Shown here: positions 24,663-32,980 of the stretch, one piece after another
Numbering within the stretch: the stretch's first letter is position 1
Layout: every line of letters begins with the position of its first letter
Assembly (NCBI RefSeq): GCF_050107595.1
Contig: NZ_JBNILH010000006.1
Span: forward strand, 186,001-250,000
DNA from: Bacillus_AB infantis_C
GTDB taxonomy: Bacteria > Bacillota > Bacilli > Bacillales > Cytobacillaceae
Length of the DNA: 64,000 nt
Direction: 5' to 3'
Translations under genes and position numbers: made by a program
The notes under the pieces: generated by a model
Seen by the model: only the letters and a program-made list of their open reading frames with translations
Database searches by the model: none
What the model was told of the DNA's origin: nothing

Positions 24663-25223
24663 TTAACTGAAACTTCCCAGCAGTTCATCCGTCCCCGGCC
24701 GCCAAATCATATGATGGGAACCCTTTCCCCAATAGTCTTCCATTACAACCTCTGGCTGTCCGAACTTCCGCTTCCATATTTCCTGGGCTCTTTTGTACCC
24801 GCTGTCGAGGCAGAACTCCTTTATTCCCCTTTCCTGAAAAACAGAATACAGACTGCCCAGCAGACTGCTGCCAATTCTCCTGCCTTGAAAATCAGGGTGG
24901 ACAAAAACTGTGCCCACTTCAAATAAACCTCTGTACTCCCCGCCAGTGCCTTCAAGGATCAGACTGCCGGCGGGCCCAAATTCAACAGTACCGATCATTT
25001 TCCCATCCACCTGTGCAAGCAGAAAATACCGGTTCTCCCCCCGGCTTGAAAGATCCTCCAGCAGGTACTCTTTTTTTACTTCAATCTCTTTCTCAATATC
25101 ATCTAAAAGCCCTCCGATGCCTTCCTTGTTAAACGTATCGGTGATCACCATTCTAAAAAAGTCATTCAGTTCCGCTGTATCTCCGTAAACAGGTCTTCTA
25201 ATATGCATCTCCAGCATCTTCAT
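24663..25223 (-). CDS. GNAT family N-acetyltransferase
   Basis: 186 residues. The acetyl-CoA binding motif A is GTVFVHPDFQGRRIGSSLLGSL (quoted in part: VHPDFQGRRIGSSLL), preceded by the strand YFLLAQVDGKMIGTVEFGP. The acceptor substrate is unknown. The ATG at 25223 follows directly on the stop of the preceding small gene (TAG-ATG), so translation is probably coupled. ATG 25208 (MHIRRP) would fit the domain start equally well but has no spacing from GGAG. It forms a two-gene operon with the membrane protein upstream. Confidence 0.85.
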   Translation of the reverse strand: MKMLEMHIRRPVYGDTAELNDFFRMVITDTFNKEGIGGLLDDIEKEIEVKKEYLLEDLSSRGENRYFLLAQVDGKMIGTVEFGPAGSLILEGTGGEYRGLFEVGTVFVHPDFQGRRIGSSLLGSLYSVFQERGIKEFCLDSGYKRAQEIWKRKFGQPEVVMEDYWGKGSHHMIWRPGTDELLGSFS

Positions 25224-25496
25224 CTATTGGTAAAATGCCGATGCTGCCAGAACGAGGCATATTGCAGATGCTAAAAACATAGCGGCTCCAGCCCCCCGGC
25301 TTGCCTTCAGTTTCATCCCCAAAGCCCCAAAGAAGATGGCAGCCGCCGCTTTAGAAGCTCCTTGAAAGAATGAACCGCCATCTGCAAAAACAGAACTGCT
25401 AAATAGAATAGACAAAAGCAGAGAACCTGCAATTAAAATCCTGAACCATAGAGGCTCTCTCAAGAAAAGCCCTGCAAACAGCTTTAACCGTTTCAT
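25224..25496 (-). CDS. Small membrane protein, unknown function
   Basis: 90 residues. A basic N-terminus (MKRLKL) is followed by helices at about 18-38, 45-60 and 68-86, with a glycine/alanine-rich character. Start ATG 25496 behind AAGGGAG. It may be a signal-anchored protein, since the first hydrophobic segment is followed by SSVFADGG. No family recognised. It is translated just ahead of the acetyltransferase. Confidence 0.65.
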   Translation of the reverse strand: MKRLKLFAGLFLREPLWFRILIAGSLLLSILFSSSVFADGGSFFQGASKAAAAIFFGALGMKLKASRGAGAAMFLASAICLVLAASAFYQ

Positions 25497-25564
25497 CGTT
25501 TATAACTCCCTTCAAAATAGATATAATCCTGATGAATAAGAAAACAGATTGGAGGCAGTTCTTT

Positions 25565-25939
25565 ATGGGGCAAGATGGGTATGTATCGCTTTGGGCAGGG
25601 AATCTGACATCCGAAAAAGAACTTCAGGAATACCTTACTCTATCCTACGATGAAGAAGGAGATGCGTTGCCATCTTTATTTGAAAAAGATTCAGGAATTG
25701 ATACGGATGAGGATTTTATGGAATCTGACTTTCTCGTTCAAGGAGTGAGGAGCCTCCCTCTATTGCTGGAGGGGTGTTCTTATGATGAGTATGTGATCCC
25801 GCGATTTGTAAACTTGCTGGGCGAAAAATTGAACCATGAAGTTAATTGCTTACTTTTGATTTATAATCTGCAATACAGCAGGGAAGATTGGCGTGCACAA
25901 GGCAAGCTGAAATTTCTGGGTAGTGTCAGGTATCAGTAG
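25565..25939 (+). CDS. Imm22-like immunity protein
   Basis: 124 residues. The opening YVSLWAGNLTSEKELQEYLTL, the acidic middle (SYDEEGDALPSLFEKDSG) and LLEGCSYDEYVIP match immunity protein 22, a family found next to polymorphic toxins and contact-dependent inhibition systems. The start is ATG 25565, 9 bases after TTGGAGG. An upstream ATG at 25532 lies next to a TATAAT-like -10 and has no ribosome site. No toxin gene with a recognisable delivery domain lies nearby, so this looks like an orphan immunity gene. It could also have an unrelated housekeeping role. Confidence 0.7.
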   Translation: MGQDGYVSLWAGNLTSEKELQEYLTLSYDEEGDALPSLFEKDSGIDTDEDFMESDFLVQGVRSLPLLLEGCSYDEYVIPRFVNLLGEKLNHEVNCLLLIYNLQYSREDWRAQGKLKFLGSVRYQ

Positions 25940-25940
25940 A

Positions 25941-25971
25941 AAAAACCTGTACAGTTCAGACTGTACAGGCG
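25941..25971 (-). terminator. Terminator of the gal operon
   Basis: CCTGTACAGT (25946-25955) and ACTGTACAGG (25960-25969) pair perfectly around TCAG. A six-T tail follows on the minus strand. Confidence 0.85.
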
Positions 25972-25990
25972 ATGCCCTGCCGGCTAATAA

Positions 25991-27037
25991 TTATGCTTGT
26001 GAAAACCTAAAAGTAGTAACCGACCGGTAAGCTTCCCCTTTTTTCAAAATACATGATGGAAATTCCGGGTGATGCACCGCATCCGGCAGCCCCTGGGTCT
26101 CCAGGCATACCCCCAGGTGATTGGCGGCTGTAACGCCGCGAATGGAAAATGGCCCCTCCAGTGTATTGCTTGTATAAAGGACAACTGCAGGCTGATCAGT
26201 TTCAACTACAAGGCGCCGGCCGCTTTCTGCGTCATATAAGCTGATTTCTTCATTCTCATTTTCAGCGAGCAGGAATGGATGGTCATAGCCGCTGCCGACC
26301 CGTATATTCTGCGGATTATCCGAAGTGTTCCCATCCTTGAGTTTTCGGCCTTCTGTAAAATCAAATACCGTTCCATTGACAGGCACGAGCTTGCCGGTCG
26401 GAATGAGTGCTTCGTTCAGTTCCGCAAACCGGTCACTTTTAAGCGTCAGTTCATGATCGAGGATATCCCTTTTCAAATCTCCGCTCAGATTAAAGTACGA
26501 ATGATTCGTTACATTGACAATCGTATCTTCATCACTGGTTCCTTCATAGCTGATCTCCAGCTCGTTCCGGTCATTCAATGTGTAAGTAACCTTCATCTCG
26601 AGATTTCCTGGATAGCCTTCTTCGCCATCTTTGCTGACATATCTGAAAATGACGCTTGCATAATCCGGCCCTTCAGAGATTTCTGCATCCCAGAGCTTTT
26701 TATCAAACCCCTCTATTCCGCCGTGAAGATTATTTCCGCCGTTATTTTTGGCCAGCTTATAGGTTTTTCCATTCAGCTCAAATGCCCCGCCGGCAATCCT
26801 TCCGGCATGGCGCCCGCAAACTGCTCCAAAGTATGGGGAATGCTGCTGGTACTCTTCCAGAGTATCAAAGCCCAGGACAATATTTTCCATCCGCCCATCC
26901 CGGTCCGGCATAAGGATTTTCGTGATAATACACCCATAATCAAGGCAGGAAACCTCCATTCCCTGTCCATTTACCAGTGTAAAGATGGAAACTGTCCGTC
27001 CATCCTGCTCTGCAAACTTCTCTCTAACTGCCTTCAT
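25991..27037 (-). CDS. galM: Aldose 1-epimerase (galactose mutarotase)
   Basis: 348 residues. It interconverts beta- and alpha-D-galactose so that galactokinase can act. Family marks are the substrate-binding NNLHGGIEGFDKKLWD, the histidine in VTNHSYFNLSGD, GYDHPFLL and the catalytic glutamate in VCLETQGLPDAVHHPEFP. Start ATG 27037, 8 bases after GGGAG; the frame to 27052 has no ribosome site. Last gene of the gal operon, 46 bases after galT, with a strong terminator behind it. Confidence 0.95.
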   Translation of the reverse strand: MKAVREKFAEQDGRTVSIFTLVNGQGMEVSCLDYGCIITKILMPDRDGRMENIVLGFDTLEEYQQHSPYFGAVCGRHAGRIAGGAFELNGKTYKLAKNNGGNNLHGGIEGFDKKLWDAEISEGPDYASVIFRYVSKDGEEGYPGNLEMKVTYTLNDRNELEISYEGTSDEDTIVNVTNHSYFNLSGDLKRDILDHELTLKSDRFAELNEALIPTGKLVPVNGTVFDFTEGRKLKDGNTSDNPQNIRVGSGYDHPFLLAENENEEISLYDAESGRRLVVETDQPAVVLYTSNTLEGPFSIRGVTAANHLGVCLETQGLPDAVHHPEFPSCILKKGEAYRSVTTFRFSQA

Positions 27038-27083
27038 TTGCAAGACTCCCATTCATTTAAAATATGTGTTCCAGATTCTGCAA

Positions 27084-28583
27084 TTAATCTAGCTCCGCCA
27101 GAAAATCAGCAAATCTGCGGAATGCCGCCAGGCCCGATTCAGTCTGCTTGAACACGCCTGCATCTTCAAGGACCCTTACAAACTTATACCCTATTTCTTG
27201 GCGAATAATGGCCTTGGCATTTTCCCTGTTTAACTCAGACGCATACTTTTCTTTCATATCAATGGCCCATGGCATATGGTAGTCCTTTACCTCTGAATGC
27301 TGATCCAGCAGGAACTTTTCTATCTCACTGATTTCCTTTTCCAAACGCGCCGGGAGAACAGCCAGACCCATCACTTCAATCAGGCCGATGTTCTCTTTTT
27401 TAATATGATGGACATCGGCATGGGGATGAAAAATGCCGAGCGGATGCTCAGTGTTTGTGCGGTTGTTCCTGAGGACAAGATCCAATTCATAAAGTCCATC
27501 CCGCATTCTCGCAATCGGTGTAATAGTGTTATGCCTCGTCTCTCCTGTAAATGCCTCTATTTCAGCTTCTGTATCACTGTATTGAACCCATGCTTCAAGG
27601 ATCATCTCTGCCGCATCTGCAAGCTCTTTCTGTTTTTGACCTCTTAGGCGGATAACAGATAACGGCCATCTCAGCATGCTGGCGCTTATAGCGGGGAAAC
27701 GGCTCAGCTGGAACGAGCCGATTTCATCCGCACCTGCCATGGCAAATTCATAATTGCCGCCCTGATAATGATCATGGCTGAGTATGGATCCGCCTACTAT
27801 CGGCAAATCAGCGTTGGAGCCAAGAAAATAATGCGGGAACTTTCCTGTGAATTCCAGCAGCCTCACAAAAGTGCTGCGGTCGATTTTCATGTCGCGGTGC
27901 TCCCCGCAAAGGACGATGCAGTGCTCGTTATAATATACATACGGGGAATACTGCAGGAACCACGGTTCATCAGCAAGCTCCAGGTCGATGATCCGGTGGT
28001 TGGAGCGCGCCGGGTGCCCCGGCCGTCCTGCATAACCTTCATTTTCTGCACACAGCAGGCATTTCGGATATTTGGAGGAAACAACCTTCATCTCCCGCTC
28101 GCGTGCTATCTGCTGCGGATCCTTCTCCGGCTTGGACAGGTTGATAGTGATGTCCAGTTCGCCATAAGCGGTGGCGATTTTATAATTGATATTCTTTGCA
28201 ATGCTTTTTGTCTGGATATAGTTGCTGTTCCGGCTGAGGCTGTAAAAATACCTGGTAGCCTCTGCAGGGCTATCCCCATACTTCTCATAGAACTCTTTAT
28301 TCACAGAAGAAGGCTTTGGAACAAGCACATCCATGATTTTGCCGGACAGAATGTCCTTGTCGCTTTCCAGGCTGGTAATAATGCCTTCAGCCGCCGCATG
28401 CTCAACGAGGTTTTCCAAAAGATCAGGAATACTCATTTCCCCTGCTTCGGCATGCTCCGGATAGTCGACAAGCCCAATCAAAGACATGATCTGATTTCGC
28501 GCATAAATGGTGTCCCGCTGCTCAATCATTCCGAGGGCTGCTGCCCTGCTCACCAGCGTCTCTATGCTCGTATATACGTCCAT
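27084..28583 (-). CDS. galT: UDP-glucose--hexose-1-phosphate uridylyltransferase, Firmicutes type
   Basis: 499 residues, the length of the long Firmicutes GalT class rather than the ~350-residue enterobacterial one. It transfers UMP between UDP-glucose and galactose-1-phosphate. The active site reads SHDHYQGG, with the histidine pair and glutamine typical of this branch of the HIT superfamily. CLLCAENEGYAGRPGHPARSNHR (quoted in part: CLLCAENEGYAGRPGH) lies earlier. Start ATG 28583 behind GGAGG. It is 12 bases after galE. Confidence 0.95.
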   Translation of the reverse strand: MDVYTSIETLVSRAAALGMIEQRDTIYARNQIMSLIGLVDYPEHAEAGEMSIPDLLENLVEHAAAEGIITSLESDKDILSGKIMDVLVPKPSSVNKEFYEKYGDSPAEATRYFYSLSRNSNYIQTKSIAKNINYKIATAYGELDITINLSKPEKDPQQIAREREMKVVSSKYPKCLLCAENEGYAGRPGHPARSNHRIIDLELADEPWFLQYSPYVYYNEHCIVLCGEHRDMKIDRSTFVRLLEFTGKFPHYFLGSNADLPIVGGSILSHDHYQGGNYEFAMAGADEIGSFQLSRFPAISASMLRWPLSVIRLRGQKQKELADAAEMILEAWVQYSDTEAEIEAFTGETRHNTITPIARMRDGLYELDLVLRNNRTNTEHPLGIFHPHADVHHIKKENIGLIEVMGLAVLPARLEKEISEIEKFLLDQHSEVKDYHMPWAIDMKEKYASELNRENAKAIIRQEIGYKFVRVLEDAGVFKQTESGLAAFRRFADFLAELD

Positions 28584-28595
28584 TCCAAGCCCTCC

Positions 28596-29585
28596 TTATT
28601 CGTTATAGCCGTGCGGATGTGCCTGATGCCAGCTCCAGGCATCTTCAATAATCTGCTTGATGCTTGTTCTTTGCGGATTCCATCCGAGAACTGTTTTTGC
28701 TTTCTGCGAGGAAGCGATGAGGGTGCTTGGGTCCCCGCTTCTTCTCGGAACGACTTTTTCCGGAATCTCATGCCCGGTCACCTCACGGACTGCCTCGATC
28801 ATTTCCTTAACAGAAAAGCCCTGCCCGCTTCCAAGGTTAATAATCTCGCTTTTTCCGCCATTCTGCAGATACTGGAGGGCAAGCAGATGGGCATCGATTA
28901 GATCTTCGACATGGATGTAATCGCGGATGCAGGTTCCATCCTCTGTGTCATAATCATCGCCGAATATTGAAATATGCTCCCTCTGTCCAAGGGCGACCTG
29001 GAGAATGATCGGGATCAGATGTGTTTCAGGCTGATGGTCTTCGCCGATTTCTCCTGTCGGCCTTGCTCCCGCCACATTGAAATAACGGAGTGATACATAT
29101 TTTAAATCATGGGCCGTCTCGCACCATCTCATGATTTTTTCCATCGTCAGCTTGGTTTCGCCATAGGCATTCGTAGGATTGGCAGGCATCTCTTCCGTGA
29201 TCGGCATTGTTTTCTGCTCTCCATAGGCGGCAGCGGTCGAGGAGAACACAATATTCTTCACATCGAACTCGGTCATCACTTCGAGCAGGACCTGAGTACC
29301 GTAGACATTATTGTTGAAATATTTCAGCGGACTCTCCATAGATTCGCCTACAAGCGAGTTGGCCGCAAAATGAAGGACGCCGTCAATGCTTTCCTTTTCA
29401 AACACACTGCGCAGAAACTCCTTATCACGGATGTCCCCCTGATAAAACTTCGCATCAGGGTGAACCGCTTCCCTGTGGCCTGTCTCCAGGCTATCGACAA
29501 CCACCGCTTCATAATTCTGGTCAATCAGCTGATAAACTGCATGTGAACCGATATATCCTGCACCGCCAAGAACTAAAATACTCAT
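28596..29585 (-). CDS. galE: UDP-glucose 4-epimerase
   Basis: 329 residues. It interconverts UDP-galactose and UDP-glucose with bound NAD. The Rossmann motif GGAGYIGSH is at residues 7-15. The catalytic tyrosine and lysine are in AYGETKLTME, and FSSTAAAYG supplies the serine/threonine of the short-chain reductase active site. Start ATG 29585 behind GGAGGTGCAGGA; its first 4 bases overlap the galK stop (ATGA). Confidence 0.96.
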   Translation of the reverse strand: MSILVLGGAGYIGSHAVYQLIDQNYEAVVVDSLETGHREAVHPDAKFYQGDIRDKEFLRSVFEKESIDGVLHFAANSLVGESMESPLKYFNNNVYGTQVLLEVMTEFDVKNIVFSSTAAAYGEQKTMPITEEMPANPTNAYGETKLTMEKIMRWCETAHDLKYVSLRYFNVAGARPTGEIGEDHQPETHLIPIILQVALGQREHISIFGDDYDTEDGTCIRDYIHVEDLIDAHLLALQYLQNGGKSEIINLGSGQGFSVKEMIEAVREVTGHEIPEKVVPRRSGDPSTLIASSQKAKTVLGWNPQRTSIKQIIEDAWSWHQAHPHGYNE

Positions 29586-30772
29586 TCCTGCACCTCCAAA
29601 ATGAATTCCTTGGTTCCATCTCCAACACTTGCTGCGTAGAAATCTGCAGCATGGCCGATTCTTTCCATGTATTTCTTGCCTACCATTTCAATGAAAGAAG
29701 GAGCTTTGTCTTTCTCAACAATCGCAATCGCACATCCGCCAAACCCTGCACCAGTCATACGGGCCCCAAGTGTGCCTTCCTGCTGCCAGGCGGCTTCCAC
29801 CAGAGCATCAAGCTCTTTTCCGGTTACTTCATAATCATTCTTCAGCGACTGATGCGACTCATTCATCAGCTTCCCGAATTCTTCAAGGCGCCCTTCCTGC
29901 AAAGCCTTGAATGCCTTTAGCGTCCTCTGGTTCTCATAGACAGCATGCTTCGCCCTTTTTAGAAGGACTTCATTTCCGATCAGCTGCTTATGCTGTTCAA
30001 ATTCATCCTCTGATAATTCCCCAAGTGATGAAATGGAAAGCTTAGACTGAAGCCTGGCAAGCGCTGCTTCACATTCGCTCCGCCGTTCATTATATTTTGA
30101 ATCTGCCAGCTCCCTGCGCTTGTTCGTATTCATGATCATAATCTGATAGTTTTCCAGATTAATAGGAGCATATTCATACTTCAAGGTATTGCAGTCAAGC
30201 AGGATGGCGCTGCCGGACTGGCCCATGCCGATGGCAAACTGATCCATGATGCCGCTGTTGACGCCAATAAATTCGTTTTCGACCTTTTTTCCCAGCTTAA
30301 CAAGGTCGATCCTGCCAATATTACATTCAAAGAGTTCATTAACGATCACTCCGACCAGCATTTCCAGTGAAGCAGATGAAGAAAGTCCGGCGCCATTCGG
30401 AATGTTGCCATACACGAGTATATCCATTCCGGATGGAAGCTCCCATCCAGCTTCCTCTATATAAGCAATCATGCCTTTCGGAAAGTTCGCCCAGCCATGC
30501 TCTTTTCTATATTCAAGACCATCCAGGGAAAATTCGATGATGCCTGCTTCCGGAAAATTCTTCGAATATACTCTGACCAGCCTGTCGCTCCGCTTTTTCG
30601 CAGCCCCGTAAGTCCCAAAAGTAATGGCACAAGGAAAGACATGGCCGCCATTATAGTCTGTATGCTCCCCGATCAGGTTGATGCGCCCAGGGGAGAAAAA
30701 CAGCCTTGCCTCTCCATTCATAGAGTCTGGATAAATGGCCTGAAAGTCATTGATTAATGTGTGTTGTTCCAT
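29582..30772 (-). CDS. galK: Galactokinase
   Basis: 396 residues, a normal length. It phosphorylates alpha-D-galactose with ATP. The GHMP family motifs are all present: galactose-binding GRINLIGEHTDYNGG near residue 28, the ATP-binding PNGAGLSSSASLE around 130, and ARMTGAGFGGCAIAI near the C-terminus. Start ATG 30772 behind AAGGAGACAACGAT. It is first of the structural genes after galR and overlaps galE. Confidence 0.96.
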   Translation of the reverse strand: MEQHTLINDFQAIYPDSMNGEARLFFSPGRINLIGEHTDYNGGHVFPCAITFGTYGAAKKRSDRLVRVYSKNFPEAGIIEFSLDGLEYRKEHGWANFPKGMIAYIEEAGWELPSGMDILVYGNIPNGAGLSSSASLEMLVGVIVNELFECNIGRIDLVKLGKKVENEFIGVNSGIMDQFAIGMGQSGSAILLDCNTLKYEYAPINLENYQIMIMNTNKRRELADSKYNERRSECEAALARLQSKLSISSLGELSEDEFEQHKQLIGNEVLLKRAKHAVYENQRTLKAFKALQEGRLEEFGKLMNESHQSLKNDYEVTGKELDALVEAAWQQEGTLGARMTGAGFGGCAIAIVEKDKAPSFIEMVGKKYMERIGHAADFYAASVGDGTKEFILEVQE

Positions 30773-30797
30773 ATCGTTGTCTCCTTATTTCACAAAA

Positions 30798-31787
30798 TTA
30801 AAAACTGCTGCTGCGGGCAATCAGTTCTGTTGCAAGGAACACCTTCTTCGCAATCTTCCTGCCCTGGTTTCTTTCCAGCAATAAATCGACAGCTGTCTCA
30901 CCCATCAGTTCTGTATGCACCTTCAAGGTTGTCAGTGATGGGAATATATACTTCGATACACTGATATCGTTAATTCCGATCACATTCACCCGCTCTGGAA
31001 CCTGGATGCCAGCTTCATGAAGGGCTCTCAGGCAGCCGATGGCAATAAGGTCATTGCCTGAAAATACTGCTGTCGGGAGACTTTCCCCTTTATCTTCAAT
31101 CATTTTTTTCATCTGCATATAGCCGCTGCTCACTGTAAAGCTTTCGATATAGATATTCCCTTCATCCAGAAGCCCGCGGCTGGCCATATAATTTCTAAAA
31201 GCCTTTTCACGCGCATCTTCAATTCCGCCCGATTCGTCCTTAAAGATTTCCTGTCCGCCGATATAGCCGATGGATTTATGATGTTTACCCATTAAATAGT
31301 CAAGTATTTTGACGGCCGCTTTTTCAAAATCCACGACAACCGAATCATACCGGTCTTCATCCGGGCTGTAATCTGCAAAAATAAGAGCGTCGGTGATTTC
31401 TCCAAGAGCATCTGCCTGCGCTTTGCTGAACTTCCCGACAGCTATGACGCCCTGAAGGCTTTCACCCTTGGCTTTTTCCAGGTCATCGTAAAAATAGTTG
31501 GCATACTGGATGCCCAGCTGCTGGCAGCGCTGCTCGATGCCATAGCGGATCGACATATAATACAGATCTTCCAGTTCTTCTTTCTCTGTGTACCAGTGAA
31601 TGACAGCAATTTTTAAGGCAGCATCCTTTTTGGCCGGCTTTTTCTTGTAATCAAGCTCTTCAGCAGCTTCAAAAATCTTCTTGCGTGTATCGTCTGTCAC
31701 CGACAGGGAAGCATCATAGTTAAGAACCCTGGAAACAGTGGCAATCGATACCCCTGCTTTTTCTGCAATCTCCTTGATAGTCGCCAT
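30798..31787 (-). CDS. galR: LacI family repressor GalR
   Basis: 329 residues. The N-terminal helix-turn-helix (TIKEIAEKAGVSIATVSRVL) is the LacI family signature. The periplasmic-binding-protein-like effector domain follows (VIGINDISVSKYIFPSLTT near 270). Start ATG 31787 lies 6 bases after AAGGAGG; the longer frame from 31808 is rejected. As first gene of the galactose operon it probably represses its own promoter, with galactose or galactose-1-phosphate as inducer. Operator-like repeats lie ~50-80 bases upstream. Confidence 0.92.
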   Translation of the reverse strand: MATIKEIAEKAGVSIATVSRVLNYDASLSVTDDTRKKIFEAAEELDYKKKPAKKDAALKIAVIHWYTEKEELEDLYYMSIRYGIEQRCQQLGIQYANYFYDDLEKAKGESLQGVIAVGKFSKAQADALGEITDALIFADYSPDEDRYDSVVVDFEKAAVKILDYLMGKHHKSIGYIGGQEIFKDESGGIEDAREKAFRNYMASRGLLDEGNIYIESFTVSSGYMQMKKMIEDKGESLPTAVFSGNDLIAIGCLRALHEAGIQVPERVNVIGINDISVSKYIFPSLTTLKVHTELMGETAVDLLLERNQGRKIAKKVFLATELIARSSSF

Positions 31788-31810
31788 ATGCAGCCTCCTT
31801 CCGTTCAAAA

Positions 31811-31826
31811 AATAAATCGCTTACAT
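31811..31826. promoter_or_regulatory. Weak cre-like site before galR
   Basis: On the minus strand ATGTAAGCGATTTATT fits the cre consensus with two mismatches. It lies between the operator region and the galR start, where CcpA would act as a roadblock. Confidence 0.35.
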
Positions 31827-31838
31827 TTATTTTATAAC

Positions 31839-31870
31839 TTTTAGTAAATAAATCAATATTTTTACTAAAA
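31839..31870. promoter_or_regulatory. Double operator-like repeat upstream of the gal operon
   Basis: TTTTAGTAAA (31839-31848) and TTTACTAAAA (31861-31870) are perfect inverted copies 12 bases apart. Each also contains its own odd palindrome TTTA-S-TAAA. An AT-rich promoter runs through the region. The natural reading is a pair of GalR boxes. Confidence 0.5.
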
Positions 31871-31916
31871 TATTTACAAAGTTTTAATGTTGCAGTTTCC
31901 CATTTATAAAAAAGGA

Positions 31917-31948
31917 GTGACCTCATCAGGATCACCCCTTTCCTTTTA
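31917..31948 (-). terminator. Hairpin after the small membrane peptide gene
   Basis: AAAGGGGTGATCC and its partner GGTCACTCCTTT (minus strand) pair with one or two mismatches and are followed by TTTTA. It ends the YrhK-like operon ahead of the galR promoter. Confidence 0.6.
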
Positions 31949-31983
31949 TCTGGTTCTTTCTGGTATCTTAACTTCGTACGGGT

Positions 31984-32094
31984 TCAAAGCGACTTCACAG
32001 CCCAGTTCAGAAGAAAGACCAGAATCGAAATTTGCCAAAAAAATAAAAATCGAGAGACAGCATTCACTCCTCCCGATCTCCAGCCACTATTCAT
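31984..32094 (-). CDS. 36-residue membrane peptide, translationally coupled
   Basis: ATG 32094 sits 7 bases after AAGGAG and overlaps the last 8 bases of the YrhK-like gene. The product has a short basic/glycine N-terminus (MNSGWRSGG) and a single membrane helix (SRFLFFWQISILVFLLNW). The start arrangement is as good as that of the annotated genes around it, and a hairpin follows 40 bases after the stop. Against it, the peptide matches nothing I know. A second frame is also open through this stretch (ending ...PYEVKIPERTR), so a frameshifted longer protein is possible. Confidence 0.45.
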   Translation of the reverse strand: MNSGWRSGGVNAVSRFLFFWQISILVFLLNWAVKSL

Positions 32095-32398
32095 TTTCTT
32101 GCTCCTTCCATCTCCCTTTCCCGCTGCCCGGCTTAATACTCCTGATATGCAAGTCCTTCAATATATTCAAAACCGCCCTGGCAATCATAAGGATACTGCC
32201 AGCGAGAAAAAATGAAATAGCTATTCTTTGATCCACATCTATCAGGTACAGGATGCTTCCAATGAAATACAAAACGCCAAGAAAGAAATCATTCAGCCAG
32301 GAGAGGACATTATACCTTTTTTCCACAATCATCTTGTACTTTCCGACCTGGATATACACGTCCTCGTCATTATCATACACCTTTTTTTCAATCTCCAA
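32087..32398 (-). CDS. YrhK-like membrane protein
   Basis: 103 residues. The pattern VGKYKMIVEKRYNVLSWLNDFFLG followed by two membrane helices (about 38-58 and 62-82) and a basic tail is that of the YrhK domain, whose function is unknown. TTG 32398 lies ~9 bases after GGGAGG; the GTG at 32407 touches the ribosome site. It overlaps the small peptide gene downstream. Confidence 0.7.
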   Translation of the reverse strand: MEIEKKVYDNDEDVYIQVGKYKMIVEKRYNVLSWLNDFFLGVLYFIGSILYLIDVDQRIAISFFLAGSILMIARAVLNILKDLHIRSIKPGSGKGRWKEQENE

Positions 32399-32507
32399 TG
32401 CAATCACCCTCCCATTGGGGTTTTCCCTTTTTTACTGCAAGGATTCGTGTTATTTACTGGAAAACAACGTCGCAGGAGTGATAGCCTGGGCATAAATCCT
32501 CTCTTTA

Positions 32508-32535
32508 ACAAAATAAAAAGCCGCCCGTAAGCAGC
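32508..32535 (-). terminator. Probable terminator of the DUF1992 gene
   Basis: On the minus strand GCTGC pairs with GCGGC around TTACGG, followed by TTTTTATTTT. It lies ~20 bases after the stop at 32552. Confidence 0.55.
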
Positions 32536-32551
32536 CAGCTGTTAAAGTACC

Positions 32552-32890
32552 CTATACCTGCCAGATTCTCTTTGCCTGTTCCAGGTCGCTGAAACGGATG
32601 ATGTTCTTCTGCATCGGCGGGGGGCATGCCATATTGTATTTTCTGATCTTTTCGTTGATTGCAGCAGCGTCCTGCTCTGAATGGCATGAATGGACCATTT
32701 CGGAGATTTCTTTCTGGAGCTTGAGCCATGGCGGCAAATAGCCGGCATCCTTGGCGATTTTCTGAAAGCGCTGGTAGGTATCCTGCTCCAAATACTCTTT
32801 AGGCAGCGGCTTGCCCTTTCCGATGAAGTTATCTTTTTCCCCTGCATTTTCAAGAATATCACCGATTAGATCGTTGTGTTTCCTGTCCAT
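32552..32890 (-). CDS. DUF1992 / DnaJ-homologue subfamily C member 28-like protein
   Basis: 112 residues. DLIGDILENAGEKDNFIGKGKPLP and LPPWLKLQKEI are characteristic of DUF1992, a domain also found in eukaryotic DNAJC28 but here without any J domain. Its role in bacteria is not established. ATG 32890 begins MDRKHND. No strong ribosome site was identified beyond a GGGAGGCC-like stretch. It is a single gene with its own terminator. Confidence 0.8.
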   Translation of the reverse strand: MDRKHNDLIGDILENAGEKDNFIGKGKPLPKEYLEQDTYQRFQKIAKDAGYLPPWLKLQKEISEMVHSCHSEQDAAAINEKIRKYNMACPPPMQKNIIRFSDLEQAKRIWQV

Positions 32891-32980
32891 GGAAGGCCTC
32901 CCATCATAGCATTTTCCTATTATATTATCATTATTTTCTAAATATTAACATAAGAGGGAAGAATACCTGACAGCTATTTC

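Noticed and set aside
26279..27151. 290-residue open frame on the plus strand
   Set aside because: Antisense to galM, with no start signal and no protein-like motif.
27768..28901. 377-residue open frame on the plus strand
   Set aside because: It is the antisense shadow of galT and galE, whose products have full motif sets; the shadow has no ribosome site or recognisable domain.
31887..32231. 114-residue plus-strand frame
   Set aside because: Antisense to the YrhK-like gene and small peptide; it starts in the terminator hairpin.
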